Assembly (NCBI GenBank): GCA_031398745.1
Contig: JANNNX010000078.1
Span: 1 to 59,408 of the forward strand
Length of the DNA: 59,408 bases
Source of the DNA: JANNNX01 sp031398745
Lineage (GTDB): Bacteria > Actinomycetota > Acidimicrobiia > Acidimicrobiales > CADCSY01
Reading direction: 5' to 3'
Part shown: positions 11,911-19,944 of the stretch, one piece after another
Position numbering within the stretch: the first letter of the stretch is position 1
Layout: each line of letters opens with the position of its first letter
Program-made: the position numbers and the translations under genes
Notes under the pieces: model-generated
Databases searched by the model: none
Told to the model about the DNA's origin: nothing
The model's input: the letters and a program-made list of their open reading frames with translations, nothing else

Positions 11911-12129
11911 TCAGTCCTCGAGGCGGAAGCCCACCTTCATCGTCACCTGGAAGTAGTCGGGGCGGCCGCCGGCGCCGAGATAGCCCCGCACCTGGGTCAC
12001 CTCGAACCAATCCAGGTGCCGCAACGTCTCGCCGGCGCGGGCCAGCCCGTTGCGGATGGCGGCGTCGGCGCCGTCGGGCGACGTGCCGACGATCTCGGTG
12101 ACCTTGTAGGTGGCGTCGTGGTCGGGCAT
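11911..12129 (-). CDS. Dodecin family flavin-binding protein
   Basis: 72 residues. Dodecins form 12-subunit shells that store flavins or coenzyme A. Family pattern: YKVTEIVGTSPDGADAAIRN at the start, then LDWFEVTQVRGYL and YFQVTMKVGFRLED. The Trp in LDWFEV is the residue that stacks on the flavin in characterised members. ATG at 12129 is chosen over an upstream ATG because it matches the normal start. Monocistronic, divergent from the TauE-like gene. Confidence 0.92.
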   Translation of the reverse strand: MPDHDATYKVTEIVGTSPDGADAAIRNGLARAGETLRHLDWFEVTQVRGYLGAGGRPDYFQVTMKVGFRLED

Positions 12130-12278
12130 CGGACCCCCAGGCTCGTCGTGCCGACGCGGTGCCGGCAACAGCAATCGGACCGTGAGTTCCCCTCAACCGC
12201 CGTGGCGATACGCCCCTAGGGTCCAGCGGATGTTCGCCCCCGGCGCCGCCGCCCTGCCGTCGGCCACGGGGTGGCGTC

Positions 12279-13082
12279 GTGGCCGCTGACTTGGGCCTGG
12301 CCGAATCCGCCGCAGTGCTGGCTGCCGGCCTCGGCGCCGGCTTCATCAACACCATCGCGGGATCCGGGTCGTTGTTGACCTTCCCGACGCTGCTGGCGCT
12401 CGGCATCCCGGCCCGGACCGCCAACATGTCCAACACCGTCGGGTTGGTGCCCGGCTCTCTCAGTGGAGTGGTCGGCTATCGACGGGAGCTGGTCGGCCAG
12501 GGACGGCGGCTGGCCGTGCTGGCGCCGGCCGCGGCCGTCGGCGGCATCGTCGGCGGGCTCCTGCTGCTGGTGCTCCCGGCCAGCGCCTTCGAGGTCGTGG
12601 TTCCGTTCCTGGTGGCTCTGTCGGTCGCCCTGCTGGCGGCCCAGCCCCGCTTGCAGCGCTGGCTCCTCGAGCGCCGCGGGGCCGCCGGCCAAACCAGCGA
12701 CGGCACGGCTGCCGACCAGCACCACGGCGCGCTGCTGGTCGGGTCGATCGGACTGGTGGCGGTGTACGGCGGCTACTTCGGCGCCGCCCAAGGGGTGATC
12801 TTCGTTGCCGTCCTCGGAGTTTTCCTGGTCGATTCGCTCCAGCGGATCAACGCCACCAAGAACCTCCTGGCGCTCATCGCCAACCTGGTGGCTGCGCTCC
12901 TCTTCGTCACCCGCGGGGGGATCGCCTGGGAGGTCTCGGGGCTGATCGCCATCGGATCGATCGCCGGCGGCCAACTCGGTGCCCACTTCGGGCGCCGCAT
13001 CCCGGCCGACACCCTCCGTCTCCTGATCATGGCCGTCGGCACGGCGGCGGCCGCCCGGCTCCTCTGGGGCCTGGCCGACTGA
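12279..13082 (+). CDS. TauE/SafE (TSUP) family membrane exporter
   Basis: 267 residues, about eight hydrophobic helices. The repeated family motif appears as GLGAGFINTIAGSGSLLTFPTLLALG with ANMSNTVGLVPGSLSG in the first half and YGGYFGAAQGVIFVAVLG with INATKNLLALIANLVAALLF in the second. Members export sulfite, sulfoacetate or other organic anions. The substrate here is not shown by sequence. GTG start. Its possible link to the nearby decarboxylase genes is discussed in the findings. Confidence 0.88.
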   Translation: MAADLGLAESAAVLAAGLGAGFINTIAGSGSLLTFPTLLALGIPARTANMSNTVGLVPGSLSGVVGYRRELVGQGRRLAVLAPAAAVGGIVGGLLLLVLPASAFEVVVPFLVALSVALLAAQPRLQRWLLERRGAAGQTSDGTAADQHHGALLVGSIGLVAVYGGYFGAAQGVIFVAVLGVFLVDSLQRINATKNLLALIANLVAALLFVTRGGIAWEVSGLIAIGSIAGGQLGAHFGRRIPADTLRLLIMAVGTAAAARLLWGLAD

Positions 13083-13099
13083 GCGAGGGCCGTCGGGCG

Positions 13100-13130
13100 C
13101 CGGTCGGGCCCCTACGCTCGGCCCGACCGG
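13100..13130 (+). terminator. Perfect 11-bp hairpin after the TauE-like gene, overlapping the tRNA-Pro 5' end
   Basis: Arms 13100-13110 (CCGGTCGGGCC) and 13120-13130 (GGCCCGACCGG) are exact complements with a nine-base loop. No T-run follows. The right arm includes the first three bases of tRNA-Pro, so it could end the upstream transcript or act as a processing element for the tRNA precursor. Confidence 0.45.
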
Positions 13131-13200
13131 GGAGTAGCGCAGTTGGTAGCGCACCTGCTTTGGGAGCAGGAGGTCGGCGGTTCGAGTCCGCTCTCCCCGA
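13128..13200 (+). tRNA. tRNA-Pro (anticodon TGG)
   Basis: Acceptor stem CGGGGAG pairs with CTCCCCG; anticodon loop TTTGGGA; T-arm GGCGGTTCGAGTCCGCT. 73 bases with discriminator A. CCA is not encoded. Confidence 0.95.
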
Positions 13201-13218
13201 CCGACCCTCCGGGGTCCC

Positions 13219-13289
13219 GCGGGTGTAGCTCAATGGCAGAGTCCCAGCCTTCCAAGCTGGTCATGCGGGTTCGATCCCCGTCACCCGCT
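13219..13289 (+). tRNA. tRNA-Gly (anticodon TCC)
   Basis: Acceptor stem GCGGGTG pairs with CACCCGC; D-arm TAGCTCAATGGCAGA; anticodon loop CTTCCAA; T-loop TTCGATC. 71 bases with discriminator T. CCA is not encoded. 18 bases after tRNA-Pro, so probably cotranscribed. Confidence 0.95.
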
Positions 13290-13306
13290 CTCACTGCTTG
13301 CGCAGG

Positions 13307-13810
13307 TCAGGCGCCGGCCGAGTCGGTGGACCCGGCCGGCGGTGGACCGGGAGACGGGCCACCGATCCCGGCCAGCCGGAACATCTCGGCGTTGGCCGGG
13401 TCGGCCCACACCCCGCTGAGCTGGATGCGGGTGAGGCGCCAACCGGCCTCCGTGCGGAGCACCCCGAACTGGTACACACCACCCTGAGGTGCCAGGAAGG
13501 TCGACCCGTCGGGTCGGGTGACCACGTGCTGCACCCACAGGTAGGCCGAGCAGCTGCCGGTGCCCGAGCCCGGGTCGATCTCGATCTCGTGATTGGTCAC
13601 GTAGTGCTGGGCGACCCGGGCGGACTCGATGCCGGCGAAGAAGTCGAGGATCGCCTGCCGGCCGGCGACCTCCCGACCGCCGAATACCCCCACGGCTTCG
13701 TCAGCCAGGACCGAGGCCATCAGCTCCCCGTCGGAGAAGTCGATGGCCCGGCAGTAGCCGTGGGTCAGTGTGGTGATGGCCAGCCAGTCCTCGAACAAGT
13801 CGTTGCTCAT
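13307..13810 (-). CDS. SnoaL-like / NTF2-fold protein
   Basis: 167 residues. The N-terminal pattern (LAITTLTHGYCRAIDFSDGE, then MASVLADEAVGVFGG, REVAGRQAILDFFAG) and the later strands (AQHYVTNHEIEID, GWRLTRIQLSGVW) match SnoaL_4-type NTF2-fold proteins, many of which are hydratases, isomerases or subunits of aromatic dioxygenases. No diagnostic catalytic set can be assigned. Starts 31 bases after the cupin gene on the same strand, so the two probably form an operon acting on one small organic substrate. Confidence 0.75.
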   Translation of the reverse strand: MSNDLFEDWLAITTLTHGYCRAIDFSDGELMASVLADEAVGVFGGREVAGRQAILDFFAGIESARVAQHYVTNHEIEIDPGSGTGSCSAYLWVQHVVTRPDGSTFLAPQGGVYQFGVLRTEAGWRLTRIQLSGVWADPANAEMFRLAGIGGPSPGPPPAGSTDSAGA

Positions 13811-13841
13811 GACAACCGAGTCGAGCACATCGTCGACTGGC

Positions 13842-14297
13842 TCAGTCGTGCTCGTGCCACGGTGGCGGACCGGTGTTGACGACGTGCTCCCGGTCGGCCG
13901 CGGTGATGGCCACGCCGAAGAAGATGGCCGATCGCTCGGGGTTGGGGTTGACGGCCCGGTGGATCTGGCCGATCGGCTCGGTATAGGCCTGTCCCGCCCG
14001 GTAGTGCTCGGTGCCATGGGCGTAGTGCAGCTCGACCTCGCCCTGCACGACCACGAAGAAAACCGAGCCGTTGTGGACGTGCCAGCCCACCTTCTTTCCG
14101 GCCAGCAGCTCCGAGGTGTAGAGCCCGACCCGGACCTCGGCGTCGCGGGGCAGTCGGTCGTAGATCTCGTTGTAGATCATGTGGCGCACGTGGGGCTGGC
14201 CCGGCGGGACCAGTCCCTCGAGACGAAGGCGCATGGCGTCCTTCTCGTCGATCCGCCACCACTCGCTGTCTGATCCATCACCCGGGATGCCGGTCAT
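13842..14297 (-). CDS. Cupin domain protein
   Basis: 151 residues. A single cupin barrel: motif 1 is represented by GWHVHNGSVFFVVVQGEVE (two His and Glu-type metal ligands), motif 2 by YTEPIGQIHRAVNPN. Likely metal-binding, either enzymatic or a sensor. Residues 20-60 carry a helical extension (MRLRLEGLVPPG). ATG at 14297 gives the full frame; ATG inside DAMRLRLEG is an alternative. Upstream partner of the SnoaL-like gene, divergent from the dehydrogenase at 14397. Confidence 0.75.
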   Translation of the reverse strand: MTGIPGDGSDSEWWRIDEKDAMRLRLEGLVPPGQPHVRHMIYNEIYDRLPRDAEVRVGLYTSELLAGKKVGWHVHNGSVFFVVVQGEVELHYAHGTEHYRAGQAYTEPIGQIHRAVNPNPERSAIFFGVAITAADREHVVNTGPPPWHEHD

Positions 14298-14396
14298 CCA
14301 CTCCCCTCTCGTCGCCGAGACATTCGACCACAGCGGCGCGCCCGTTACTGTCGCCGCGCTGCAATCGGAGCGCATCGACGATGGGAGGCCTTGGCG

Positions 14397-15305
14397 GTGG
14401 AGCTCGGATGGGTCGGTCTCGGGGTCATGGGCGGCCGAGCCGCCAAGCGGTTGCTCGATGCCGGGCACCAGGTGGCCGGCTACAACCGCACCGCGTCGAA
14501 GGCCGACTGGCTCGTCGAGCAGGGGCTCACGCTCAAGGCCAGCCCCCGCGAGGTGGCCGCCGCGGCCGACGTGGTCTTCACCATGGTCACCAACTCGGCC
14601 AGCCTCGAGCAGGTGCTGCAGGGGCCTGACGGGGTCTTCGCCGGCCTGCGACCGGGCGCCGTGGTGGTGGACTTCTCCACCGTCAGCCCCCGGGTGTCGA
14701 CCCGGTTGGCGGCCGAGGCCGATGCTCTGGGGGCTCGCATGATCGAGTCGCCGGTGTCGGGCAGCCACATCACCCTCGAGGCCGGCGAGCTCTCGGTCAT
14801 GACCGCCGGCGACGAGGCGACCTGTCGCCAGGTCGAGCCGATCCTCCTCGACATCGGTCGCAAGGTCACCTACATGGGCGACCACGGCCAGGCCCTGCTG
14901 ATGAAGATCGCCATCAACCTCCAGCTGCTGGTGCAGTTCACCGCCTACGCCGAGGGGCTGTTGCTGGCCGAGAAGGGCGGCATCCCCCGGGCTACCGCAG
15001 TCGAGGCGATGTTCAACTCGGTCATCGCCTCCCCGCTCATCAAGTACCGGGGCCCCAACGTCCTGCCCGGACAGCTCCCCCAGCCGGCGTGGTTCGACAT
15101 GCAGATGATGCAGAAGGACATGCTGTTGGCCCTCGAGCTGGGCCGCGAGCTGGACGTGCCGATGCCCACGACCGCCGCCACCAACGAACTGCTCACCGCG
15201 GCGCGGGGCATGGGCCTGGGTGACGACGACTTCTCGGCCGTGTTCTACGTCCTCGGCCAGATGGCCGGGCTGGCGGGGCCCGGCGAGGAGCGCCGCCAGG
15301 GCTGA
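14397..15305 (+). CDS. NAD-binding 3-hydroxyisobutyrate dehydrogenase family protein
   Basis: 302 residues. Rossmann start LGWVGLGVMGGRAAKRLL with GxGxMG, substrate-binding ESPVSGSHITLEAGELSVM, and the catalytic Lys in the helix LLMKIAINLQ. These place it in the beta-hydroxyacid dehydrogenase family (3-hydroxyisobutyrate, tartronate semialdehyde, sulfolactaldehyde and similar substrates). GTG at 14397 is preferred over TTG 14391 because GGGAGG sits eight bases before it. The 3' end faces the decarboxylase genes. Confidence 0.88.
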   Translation: MELGWVGLGVMGGRAAKRLLDAGHQVAGYNRTASKADWLVEQGLTLKASPREVAAAADVVFTMVTNSASLEQVLQGPDGVFAGLRPGAVVVDFSTVSPRVSTRLAAEADALGARMIESPVSGSHITLEAGELSVMTAGDEATCRQVEPILLDIGRKVTYMGDHGQALLMKIAINLQLLVQFTAYAEGLLLAEKGGIPRATAVEAMFNSVIASPLIKYRGPNVLPGQLPQPAWFDMQMMQKDMLLALELGRELDVPMPTTAATNELLTAARGMGLGDDDFSAVFYVLGQMAGLAGPGEERRQG

Positions 15306-15316
15306 GTCCAGCCGCC

Positions 15317-15880
15317 TCAGCTCGTCGGGGCAGCCAGGAAGGCCCGGAACCGGGCGCCCAGGACCGCCGGGTCGTCGAGCAACCAGTCCACGCCGGCGGT
15401 GTTGCCCCCCTCGATGGTCACCACCAGGACAGTCAGCTCGCGGTTGTCGCGGGCCGTCACCAGGGCCTGGCGCAGACCGTCGGGCTCGTCGACCTCGACG
15501 GTCGTCAGGCCCAGCCCGCGGCAGGCGCCGGCCAGCGAGACCGACTCGGCCTGGCTGGGCATCAAGTCGGCCGACGCGTGCTGGTGGTTGTCGAGGATCA
15601 CGAGGGTGAGGTTGCCGGGACCCGCCGAGCGGATGGTGGCCAACATCTGGAACCCCATGAGCACGGCGCCGTCGCCCTCGACCACCCCGACCGGTCGGTC
15701 GGTGGCCAGGGCCACGCCGAGCCCCACCGGGCCCGCCAGGCCCATGGAGTCGAGGAGCGGGAGGTGCGAGTCGCGGCGCACGAGGGAGGCCAGCTCCCGG
15801 GCCGACGCACCGCAGGTGACGACCAGAGGGAGTCCTTCGAACACCTCCTCGATGACGGCCAGGGCCTCGATGCGCTTCAT
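15317..15880 (-). CDS. Thiamine-diphosphate decarboxylase, C-terminal (beta) subunit, sulfopyruvate/phosphonopyruvate type
   Basis: 187 residues. Carries the pyrophosphate-binding half of a ThDP enzyme: EGDGAVLMGFQML (GDG motif) followed by LVILDNHQHAS (metal-binding Asn). The split into two small subunits, with the alpha gene directly upstream overlapping by one base (TAATG), is the ComDE-type arrangement of sulfopyruvate decarboxylase and related phosphonopyruvate decarboxylases. Which keto acid is used cannot be read from the sequence. Confidence 0.82.
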   Translation of the reverse strand: MKRIEALAVIEEVFEGLPLVVTCGASARELASLVRRDSHLPLLDSMGLAGPVGLGVALATDRPVGVVEGDGAVLMGFQMLATIRSAGPGNLTLVILDNHQHASADLMPSQAESVSLAGACRGLGLTTVEVDEPDGLRQALVTARDNRELTVLVVTIEGGNTAGVDWLLDDPAVLGARFRAFLAAPTS

Positions 15881-16431
15881 TACCTCGCCTCCAAGCCGGG
15901 ATGGAGCAGGTCGAGGAGGGTGACCACCGGCCGATGGGTCATCACGGCCAGGGACGCCGCGGCCGACACCGTCGAGCGCCACAGCGGCACCGGATCGGCC
16001 GGGCCGAGGTGCTCGACACGGATGTCGACGGCGTGGAGGAGCGCCGGCACGTGCTCGGAGAAGACGTGGATCATGGCGTTGTACTCCCCCAACCCACCCC
16101 GGGTGTTGGCCACGATCGGCAGGCCCACGTGGTAGGCGGCGGTGAAGGTCGTCATCGCGGTGAGGGCGTTGCCGAAGCCGTTGTCCTGCATGACCACGGC
16201 AACCTTGACGCCGGCCAGCGCGAGCCCGCCGGCGATGCCCACCGCTTCCTCCTCGCGGTTGGCGAGGATGTCCCGCACGCCCCGTTCGGTCAGGAGTCGG
16301 ACGAGCGGGGCGTTGTGCGAGGAGGGGACGTGGACGAAGGTCTCGATGCCCCAATCGCCGAGGCCGTCGGCCGCGGCGTCGATGAAGGCGTTCGACGGCT
16401 TTGGCACTGGAACGACGTTACTCGCGGCCAC
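15880..16431 (-). CDS. Thiamine-diphosphate decarboxylase, N-terminal (alpha) subunit, sulfopyruvate/phosphonopyruvate type
   Basis: 183 residues. Holds the PYR-domain half: GIETFVHVPSSHNAPLVRLL, the cofactor-activating Glu in ILANREEEAVGIAGGLALAG, and VVMQDNGFGNALTAMTTF. Forms the active site with the beta subunit encoded directly downstream. ATG at 16431 gives a nine-residue leader ahead of the conserved region; no start nearer the conserved part has a better ribosome binding site. Confidence 0.82.
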   Translation of the reverse strand: MAASNVVPVPKPSNAFIDAAADGLGDWGIETFVHVPSSHNAPLVRLLTERGVRDILANREEEAVGIAGGLALAGVKVAVVMQDNGFGNALTAMTTFTAAYHVGLPIVANTRGGLGEYNAMIHVFSEHVPALLHAVDIRVEHLGPADPVPLWRSTVSAAASLAVMTHRPVVTLLDLLHPGLEAR

Positions 16432-16909
16432 CCAGGCCCCCGGGGGGCATCACGGGAGGGGGCCCGGACAGGACGATGCGGCTCGGGCGGATGTAGAAGG
16501 CGACCCGCTTCTCGACCTTGGCCGGCACCATGTACCGGTCGATGCCGACGTAGCGGCGAGCCATGTCGTCGATCGTCTCGCGGGCCAGGTGGCCCTTGAT
16601 CGGGTCGGTCTCCTCGGCCACCTCGTCGACCTGGCCGTAGACGGTGACCCAGCGCATCGACATCTCGGGGTCGATGACCTGGATCGACACCTTGGGCGAG
16701 CCGCGCAGCGTGCGGTCCTTCACCCGGCCTATGGCGGTGTTGACGACGAAGTGGGTGTCGTCGTGGCCCCACCACACCGGCGTCGAGTGGAGCCCGCCGT
16801 TCGAGGTCACCGCGGTGACGGTGACGACGATGGGCCGGTCGATCAGGTCGCGGCTGTGCTCGGGAATCTCGGCCAGGGACTCGGCCAGGACCCGTTCGCC
16901 CACGGCCAT
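16418..16909 (-). CDS. PPOX-class pyridoxamine 5'-phosphate oxidase-like flavin/F420 protein
   Basis: 163 residues. Split-barrel fold: RPIVVTVTAVTSNGGLHSTPVWW, FVVNTAIGRVKDRTLRGSPKVSIQVID, WVTVYGQVDEV. This is the pattern of F420- or FMN-dependent reductases and heme-oxygenase-like proteins common in actinobacteria. ATG 16909 has GGGAGG four bases upstream; ATG 16954 would add 15 residues. Overlaps the start of the decarboxylase alpha gene by 14 bases, suggesting cotranscription. Confidence 0.8.
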   Translation of the reverse strand: MAVGERVLAESLAEIPEHSRDLIDRPIVVTVTAVTSNGGLHSTPVWWGHDDTHFVVNTAIGRVKDRTLRGSPKVSIQVIDPEMSMRWVTVYGQVDEVAEETDPIKGHLARETIDDMARRYVGIDRYMVPAKVEKRVAFYIRPSRIVLSGPPPVMPPGGLGGRE

Positions 16910-16998
16910 CGAGCCTCCCGACGGGGGGGCGAGGACAGCGATCTCGAAGGTCATCGGCGCAGTCTGGCCGGCCGGCGGCCCCGGCGACGAACAACCGG

Positions 16999-17072
16999 CG
17001 CCCCCGGCAGGACTCGAACCTGCAACCACCCGCTTAGAAGGCGGGCGCTCTATCCAGTTGAGCTACAGGGGC
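16999..17072 (-). tRNA. tRNA-Arg (anticodon TCT)
   Basis: On the minus strand the acceptor stem GCCCCTG pairs with CGGGGGC; D-arm TAGCTCAACTGGATAGAG; anticodon loop CTTCTAA; T-loop TTCGAGT. 74 bases with discriminator G. Confidence 0.95.
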
Positions 17073-17145
17073 TCGGCCCCGAACATCGTGCCAGAGATGG
17101 CCTGACCGGCTGCCCGAGCCGGTGTGCCAAGATTGCCGTCCCCAT

Positions 17146-17223
17146 GGTGGCCGTAGCTCAGTCGGTTAGAGCGCCAGGTTGTGGCCCTGGAGGTCGGGGG
17201 TTCAATTCCCCTCGGTCACCCCA
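17146..17223 (+). tRNA. tRNA-His (anticodon GTG), CCA encoded
   Basis: Acceptor stem GTGGCCG pairs with CGGTCAC (one G-T pair). The extra G at 17146 pairs with discriminator C at 17220, as expected for tRNA-His. Anticodon loop TTGTGGC, T-loop TTCAATT. CCA is encoded at 17221-17223. Confidence 0.95.
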
Positions 17224-17256
17224 CCAGGGGCTCGGTGCAGTTGCCGGCCCCCACGC

Positions 17257-17331
17257 GCGCCTCTAGCTCAACGGCAGAGCAACGGACTCTTAATCCGCAG
17301 GTTCTGGGTTCGAATCCCAGGGGGCGCACCA
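17257..17331 (+). tRNA. tRNA-Lys (anticodon CTT), CCA encoded
   Basis: Acceptor stem GCGCCTC pairs with GGGGCGC; anticodon loop CTCTTAA; T-arm CTGGGTTCGAATCCCAG; discriminator A at 17328 and CCA at 17329-17331. 33 bases after tRNA-His. Confidence 0.95.
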
Positions 17332-17384
17332 CCACTGGACGACCACTCGAGGGCCGCGATCGGAAAGCTGGTGTGCCTCAGCGG

Positions 17385-19265
17385 TCAGATCTCGACGTGG
17401 GCACCGACCTCGAAGATGCTGTCGGCTGGGAGGTTGAAGAAGCGGGCAGCGCTGTCGGCGCCACGGTGGAGGAGGCTGTAGAGGTGCTCGAGCGGTAGGG
17501 GCATCCCCTCGAGACGGGTGGCCAGTACCGACTCGCGTCCGACGAAGTAGCTCGTCGTCTTCGGGTCGATGACGAGTTCGTCGCTGCTCAGCGTCGCGAG
17601 CGCAGCGGGCACATCAGGCTCTTCCATGAAGCCGTAGTGGATGACGATGGAGAACAGGCCGTTGGCGACTCGGTCGACATAGGCACGCTCACCGTCGTCG
17701 ACGCGGGGAACCTGATCGGTCACGACGGCCGCAACGATCGTCGTCTCGTGGAGAACCTTGTTGTGGCGGAGGTTGTTCACCAGCGCAGGCGGCACCATGC
17801 CGGGATCCTTGAAGAGGAACACCGCAGTCCCGGGCACGCGAGCCACCCCGTCGAGCTCGTCTGGCAACGAGTCGAGCCGCTGTTCGCCACGGCGAACCCG
17901 ATCGGCGACGAGCTGCCGCCCGCGCCGCCACACCGCCATCTGGAGGAGCAGGCCGACCGCGATGATCAGGGGGAGCCAACCACCGTCAGGAATCTTTGGG
18001 ATGTTGGCCGCCAGGAAGGCAACGTCGACGGCGAGCAGCGGCGCGACGACCAAGACGGCCTTGGCCGTCGACCACTGCCATCGATGGCGGACGACGACGT
18101 AGAAGATGACGGAGGTGATCACCATCGTGGCCGTGACCGCGATCCCGTACGCGGCCGCGAGATTGCTCGAGGACTGGAAGCCCAGTACGAGCCCGAGCGT
18201 GCCGATCATCAGAAGCCAGTTCACGAGGGGCACGTACACCTGCCCGTGATGCTCGCCGGAGGTGTGGCGGATGCGAACGCGCGGCAGGTAGTCGAGCTGC
18301 ACCGCTTGGACCGTGAGGGAGAACGCACCCGAGATGAGGGCCTGCGAGGCGATGACCGACGCCATGGTGGCGAGCACCGCGAGCGGGGTGATGGCCCACG
18401 TCGGTGCCATCGCGTAGAGGGGGCTCTCCACGGCCTCGGCATCGCCCAGAAGCAGGGCAGCCTGACCGAAGTAGTTGAGGACGAGCGCCGGAAGGACGAG
18501 TCCGTACCAAGCCAACGCGATCGGCCGGCGGCCGAAGTGTCCCATGTCGGCATAGAGGGCTTCGCCGCCGGTGACGACGAGGAAGATGCTGCCGAGCGCG
18601 AGGAACGCCTTACCCGGCTCCGCCTGGAAGAAGTAGAGGATGTTGATCGGGTTGAACGCCGCGAGGACAGAAGGATGTTCGATGATCTGTAGGAGCCCGA
18701 GGATGCCGAGAACGGCGAACCACACGACCATGACGGGACCGAAGACCTTCCCGACGGCGCCGGTACCGCGGCTTTGGGCGGCGAACAACCCAACGAGGAT
18801 CACGCAGGCGAGGGGCAGCACCCAGGCCTCGAACGCTGACGACGCCACCTCGAAGCCTTCGACGGCGCTGAGAACCGAGATGGCCGGCGTGATGAGCCCG
18901 TCGCCGTAGAGCAACGCAGTTCCGAACACGCCGAGAAGGACGATGCCTCCCGTCCGGCGGCGCCGGTCGCTGGGCATGACCAGCGCGGTCAAGGCGAGGA
19001 TGCCGCCTTCCCCGTGGTTGTCGGCACGCATGACCAACGCCAGGTACTTCACCGAGATGATGATCACCAGTGCCCAGAACGCGATGGAGGCGACTCCGAA
19101 CGCGTTCGTCGTGGACACGGCGAGGTCCTGATGCTCGAACGCCTCCCTGAAGGCGTACAGGGGACTGGTGCCGATGTCACCGAACACCACGCCGAGGGCA
19201 CCGAGGGCGAGCGTGACCGAAGAAATGCTGGCGCTGCGAGAGGTGGCATGCGCCATCGTCGACAT
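17385..19265 (-). CDS. kup: Kup-family potassium uptake transporter
   Basis: 626 residues, the usual size. Twelve hydrophobic helices in the first 450 residues, starting with the signature LGALGVVFGDIGTSPLYAF. Other Kup blocks are ADNHGEGGILAL, LLYGDGLITPAISVLSAVEG and VTGGEALYADMGHFG. The cytoplasmic C-terminus (VPPALVNNLRHNKVLHE, TSYFVGRES) is intact. Takes up K+ probably with H+. ATG 19265 or 19256 are both possible; an upstream in-frame extension has no family similarity. Base composition here looks less GC-rich than the flanking genes, as does the TerC gene beyond. Confidence 0.93.
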   Translation of the reverse strand: MSTMAHATSRSASISSVTLALGALGVVFGDIGTSPLYAFREAFEHQDLAVSTTNAFGVASIAFWALVIIISVKYLALVMRADNHGEGGILALTALVMPSDRRRRTGGIVLLGVFGTALLYGDGLITPAISVLSAVEGFEVASSAFEAWVLPLACVILVGLFAAQSRGTGAVGKVFGPVMVVWFAVLGILGLLQIIEHPSVLAAFNPINILYFFQAEPGKAFLALGSIFLVVTGGEALYADMGHFGRRPIALAWYGLVLPALVLNYFGQAALLLGDAEAVESPLYAMAPTWAITPLAVLATMASVIASQALISGAFSLTVQAVQLDYLPRVRIRHTSGEHHGQVYVPLVNWLLMIGTLGLVLGFQSSSNLAAAYGIAVTATMVITSVIFYVVVRHRWQWSTAKAVLVVAPLLAVDVAFLAANIPKIPDGGWLPLIIAVGLLLQMAVWRRGRQLVADRVRRGEQRLDSLPDELDGVARVPGTAVFLFKDPGMVPPALVNNLRHNKVLHETTIVAAVVTDQVPRVDDGERAYVDRVANGLFSIVIHYGFMEEPDVPAALATLSSDELVIDPKTTSYFVGRESVLATRLEGMPLPLEHLYSLLHRGADSAARFFNLPADSIFEVGAHVEI

Positions 19266-19392
19266 GGGGGCGTCAACGTAGCGGTGCCCGTACGCGCCTC
19301 GTGCCGGCGTTCTCGGTCCGCAAGGTTCTGGCATCTCCAGCGTTGGCGTCGGGGTCGGCGGCGGGTGGGCGGTACGATCGCCGGCGATCACC

Positions 19393-19728
19393 GTGCCAAG
19401 AGACGATCACCCATCTCCTCGCTTCGCGGCCTTGCTGTTCGCAGCGGTGGCGGCGTTCGCTCTTCTCGTGAGCGGTTCGGGCGCGTCACTCGCCCCGGCC
19501 ACCGTGGCAGGCGCCGCACGTGAGGCTGTCCCGGACGATCTGGCACCCGGCAAGGTGACCTCCGAGCGCCGATCCGCTCGCGCCATCGGACGACTCTGGC
19601 CAGCGTCGTCCTTACGCCGGCCTCGTCGGTTGCCGCTCCGAGGCGGCGTCCCACATCGGCTGACACCCCTCGTCGCGATCTGGCGTAGCACTCCCTTGCG
19701 CGGGCCGCCGCGCCTCGCGAGCACCTGA
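19393..19728 (+). other. Doubtful open frame with signal-peptide-like start
   Basis: The 485 bases between kup and the CorC-like remnant hold one plausible frame of 111 codons. Its N-terminus has a hydrophobic stretch (FAALLFAAVAAFALLVSGSG) but the remainder is Arg/Pro-rich and unlike any family I know. It starts with GTG and has no clear ribosome binding site. It may be decayed sequence belonging to the same lost gene region as 19751-19933. Listed to account for the interval rather than as a confident gene. Confidence 0.2.
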
Positions 19729-19750
19729 ACCACCCCGAGGGCTCGTAACG

Positions 19751-19933
19751 ACGGTCGCCGGCCTCCTCGACCGGCTAGGGCGACTCCCGGACGCGCCGGG
19801 CGACCACGTCACCGTCGGTGACTGGCACTTCACCATCACGCGCCTCGACGGCCACGCCCTCACCGAGGTCCGTATCAGCCGGTCGGACCCTCGGGACCTT
19901 CGGCCGTACGAACGCACGTCCTCATCGACCTGA
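19751..19933 (+). pseudogene. Remnant of a CorC/HlyC-domain (CBS-transporter) protein
   Basis: In one frame this 183-base stretch reads TVAGLLDRLGRLPDAPGDH, then VTVGDWHFTITRLDGHALTE, then VRISRS, and stops with TGA at 19931. This is the pattern of the C-terminal CorC/HlyC domain found at the end of hemolysin-C/CNNM-type membrane proteins (TVGG...LGRIP..G..V...G..F.V...DG.RI..VRV). No membrane domain, CBS pair or start codon precedes it, so only the gene's tail survives. It abuts the TerC gene (12 bases). Confidence 0.6.
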
Positions 19934-19944
19934 ACTGGAGACCC

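Noticed and set aside
19266..19400. c-di-AMP (ydaO-type) riboswitch before kup
   Set aside because: Expected for some potassium transporters, but the conserved core segments were not found in the upstream sequence on the minus strand.
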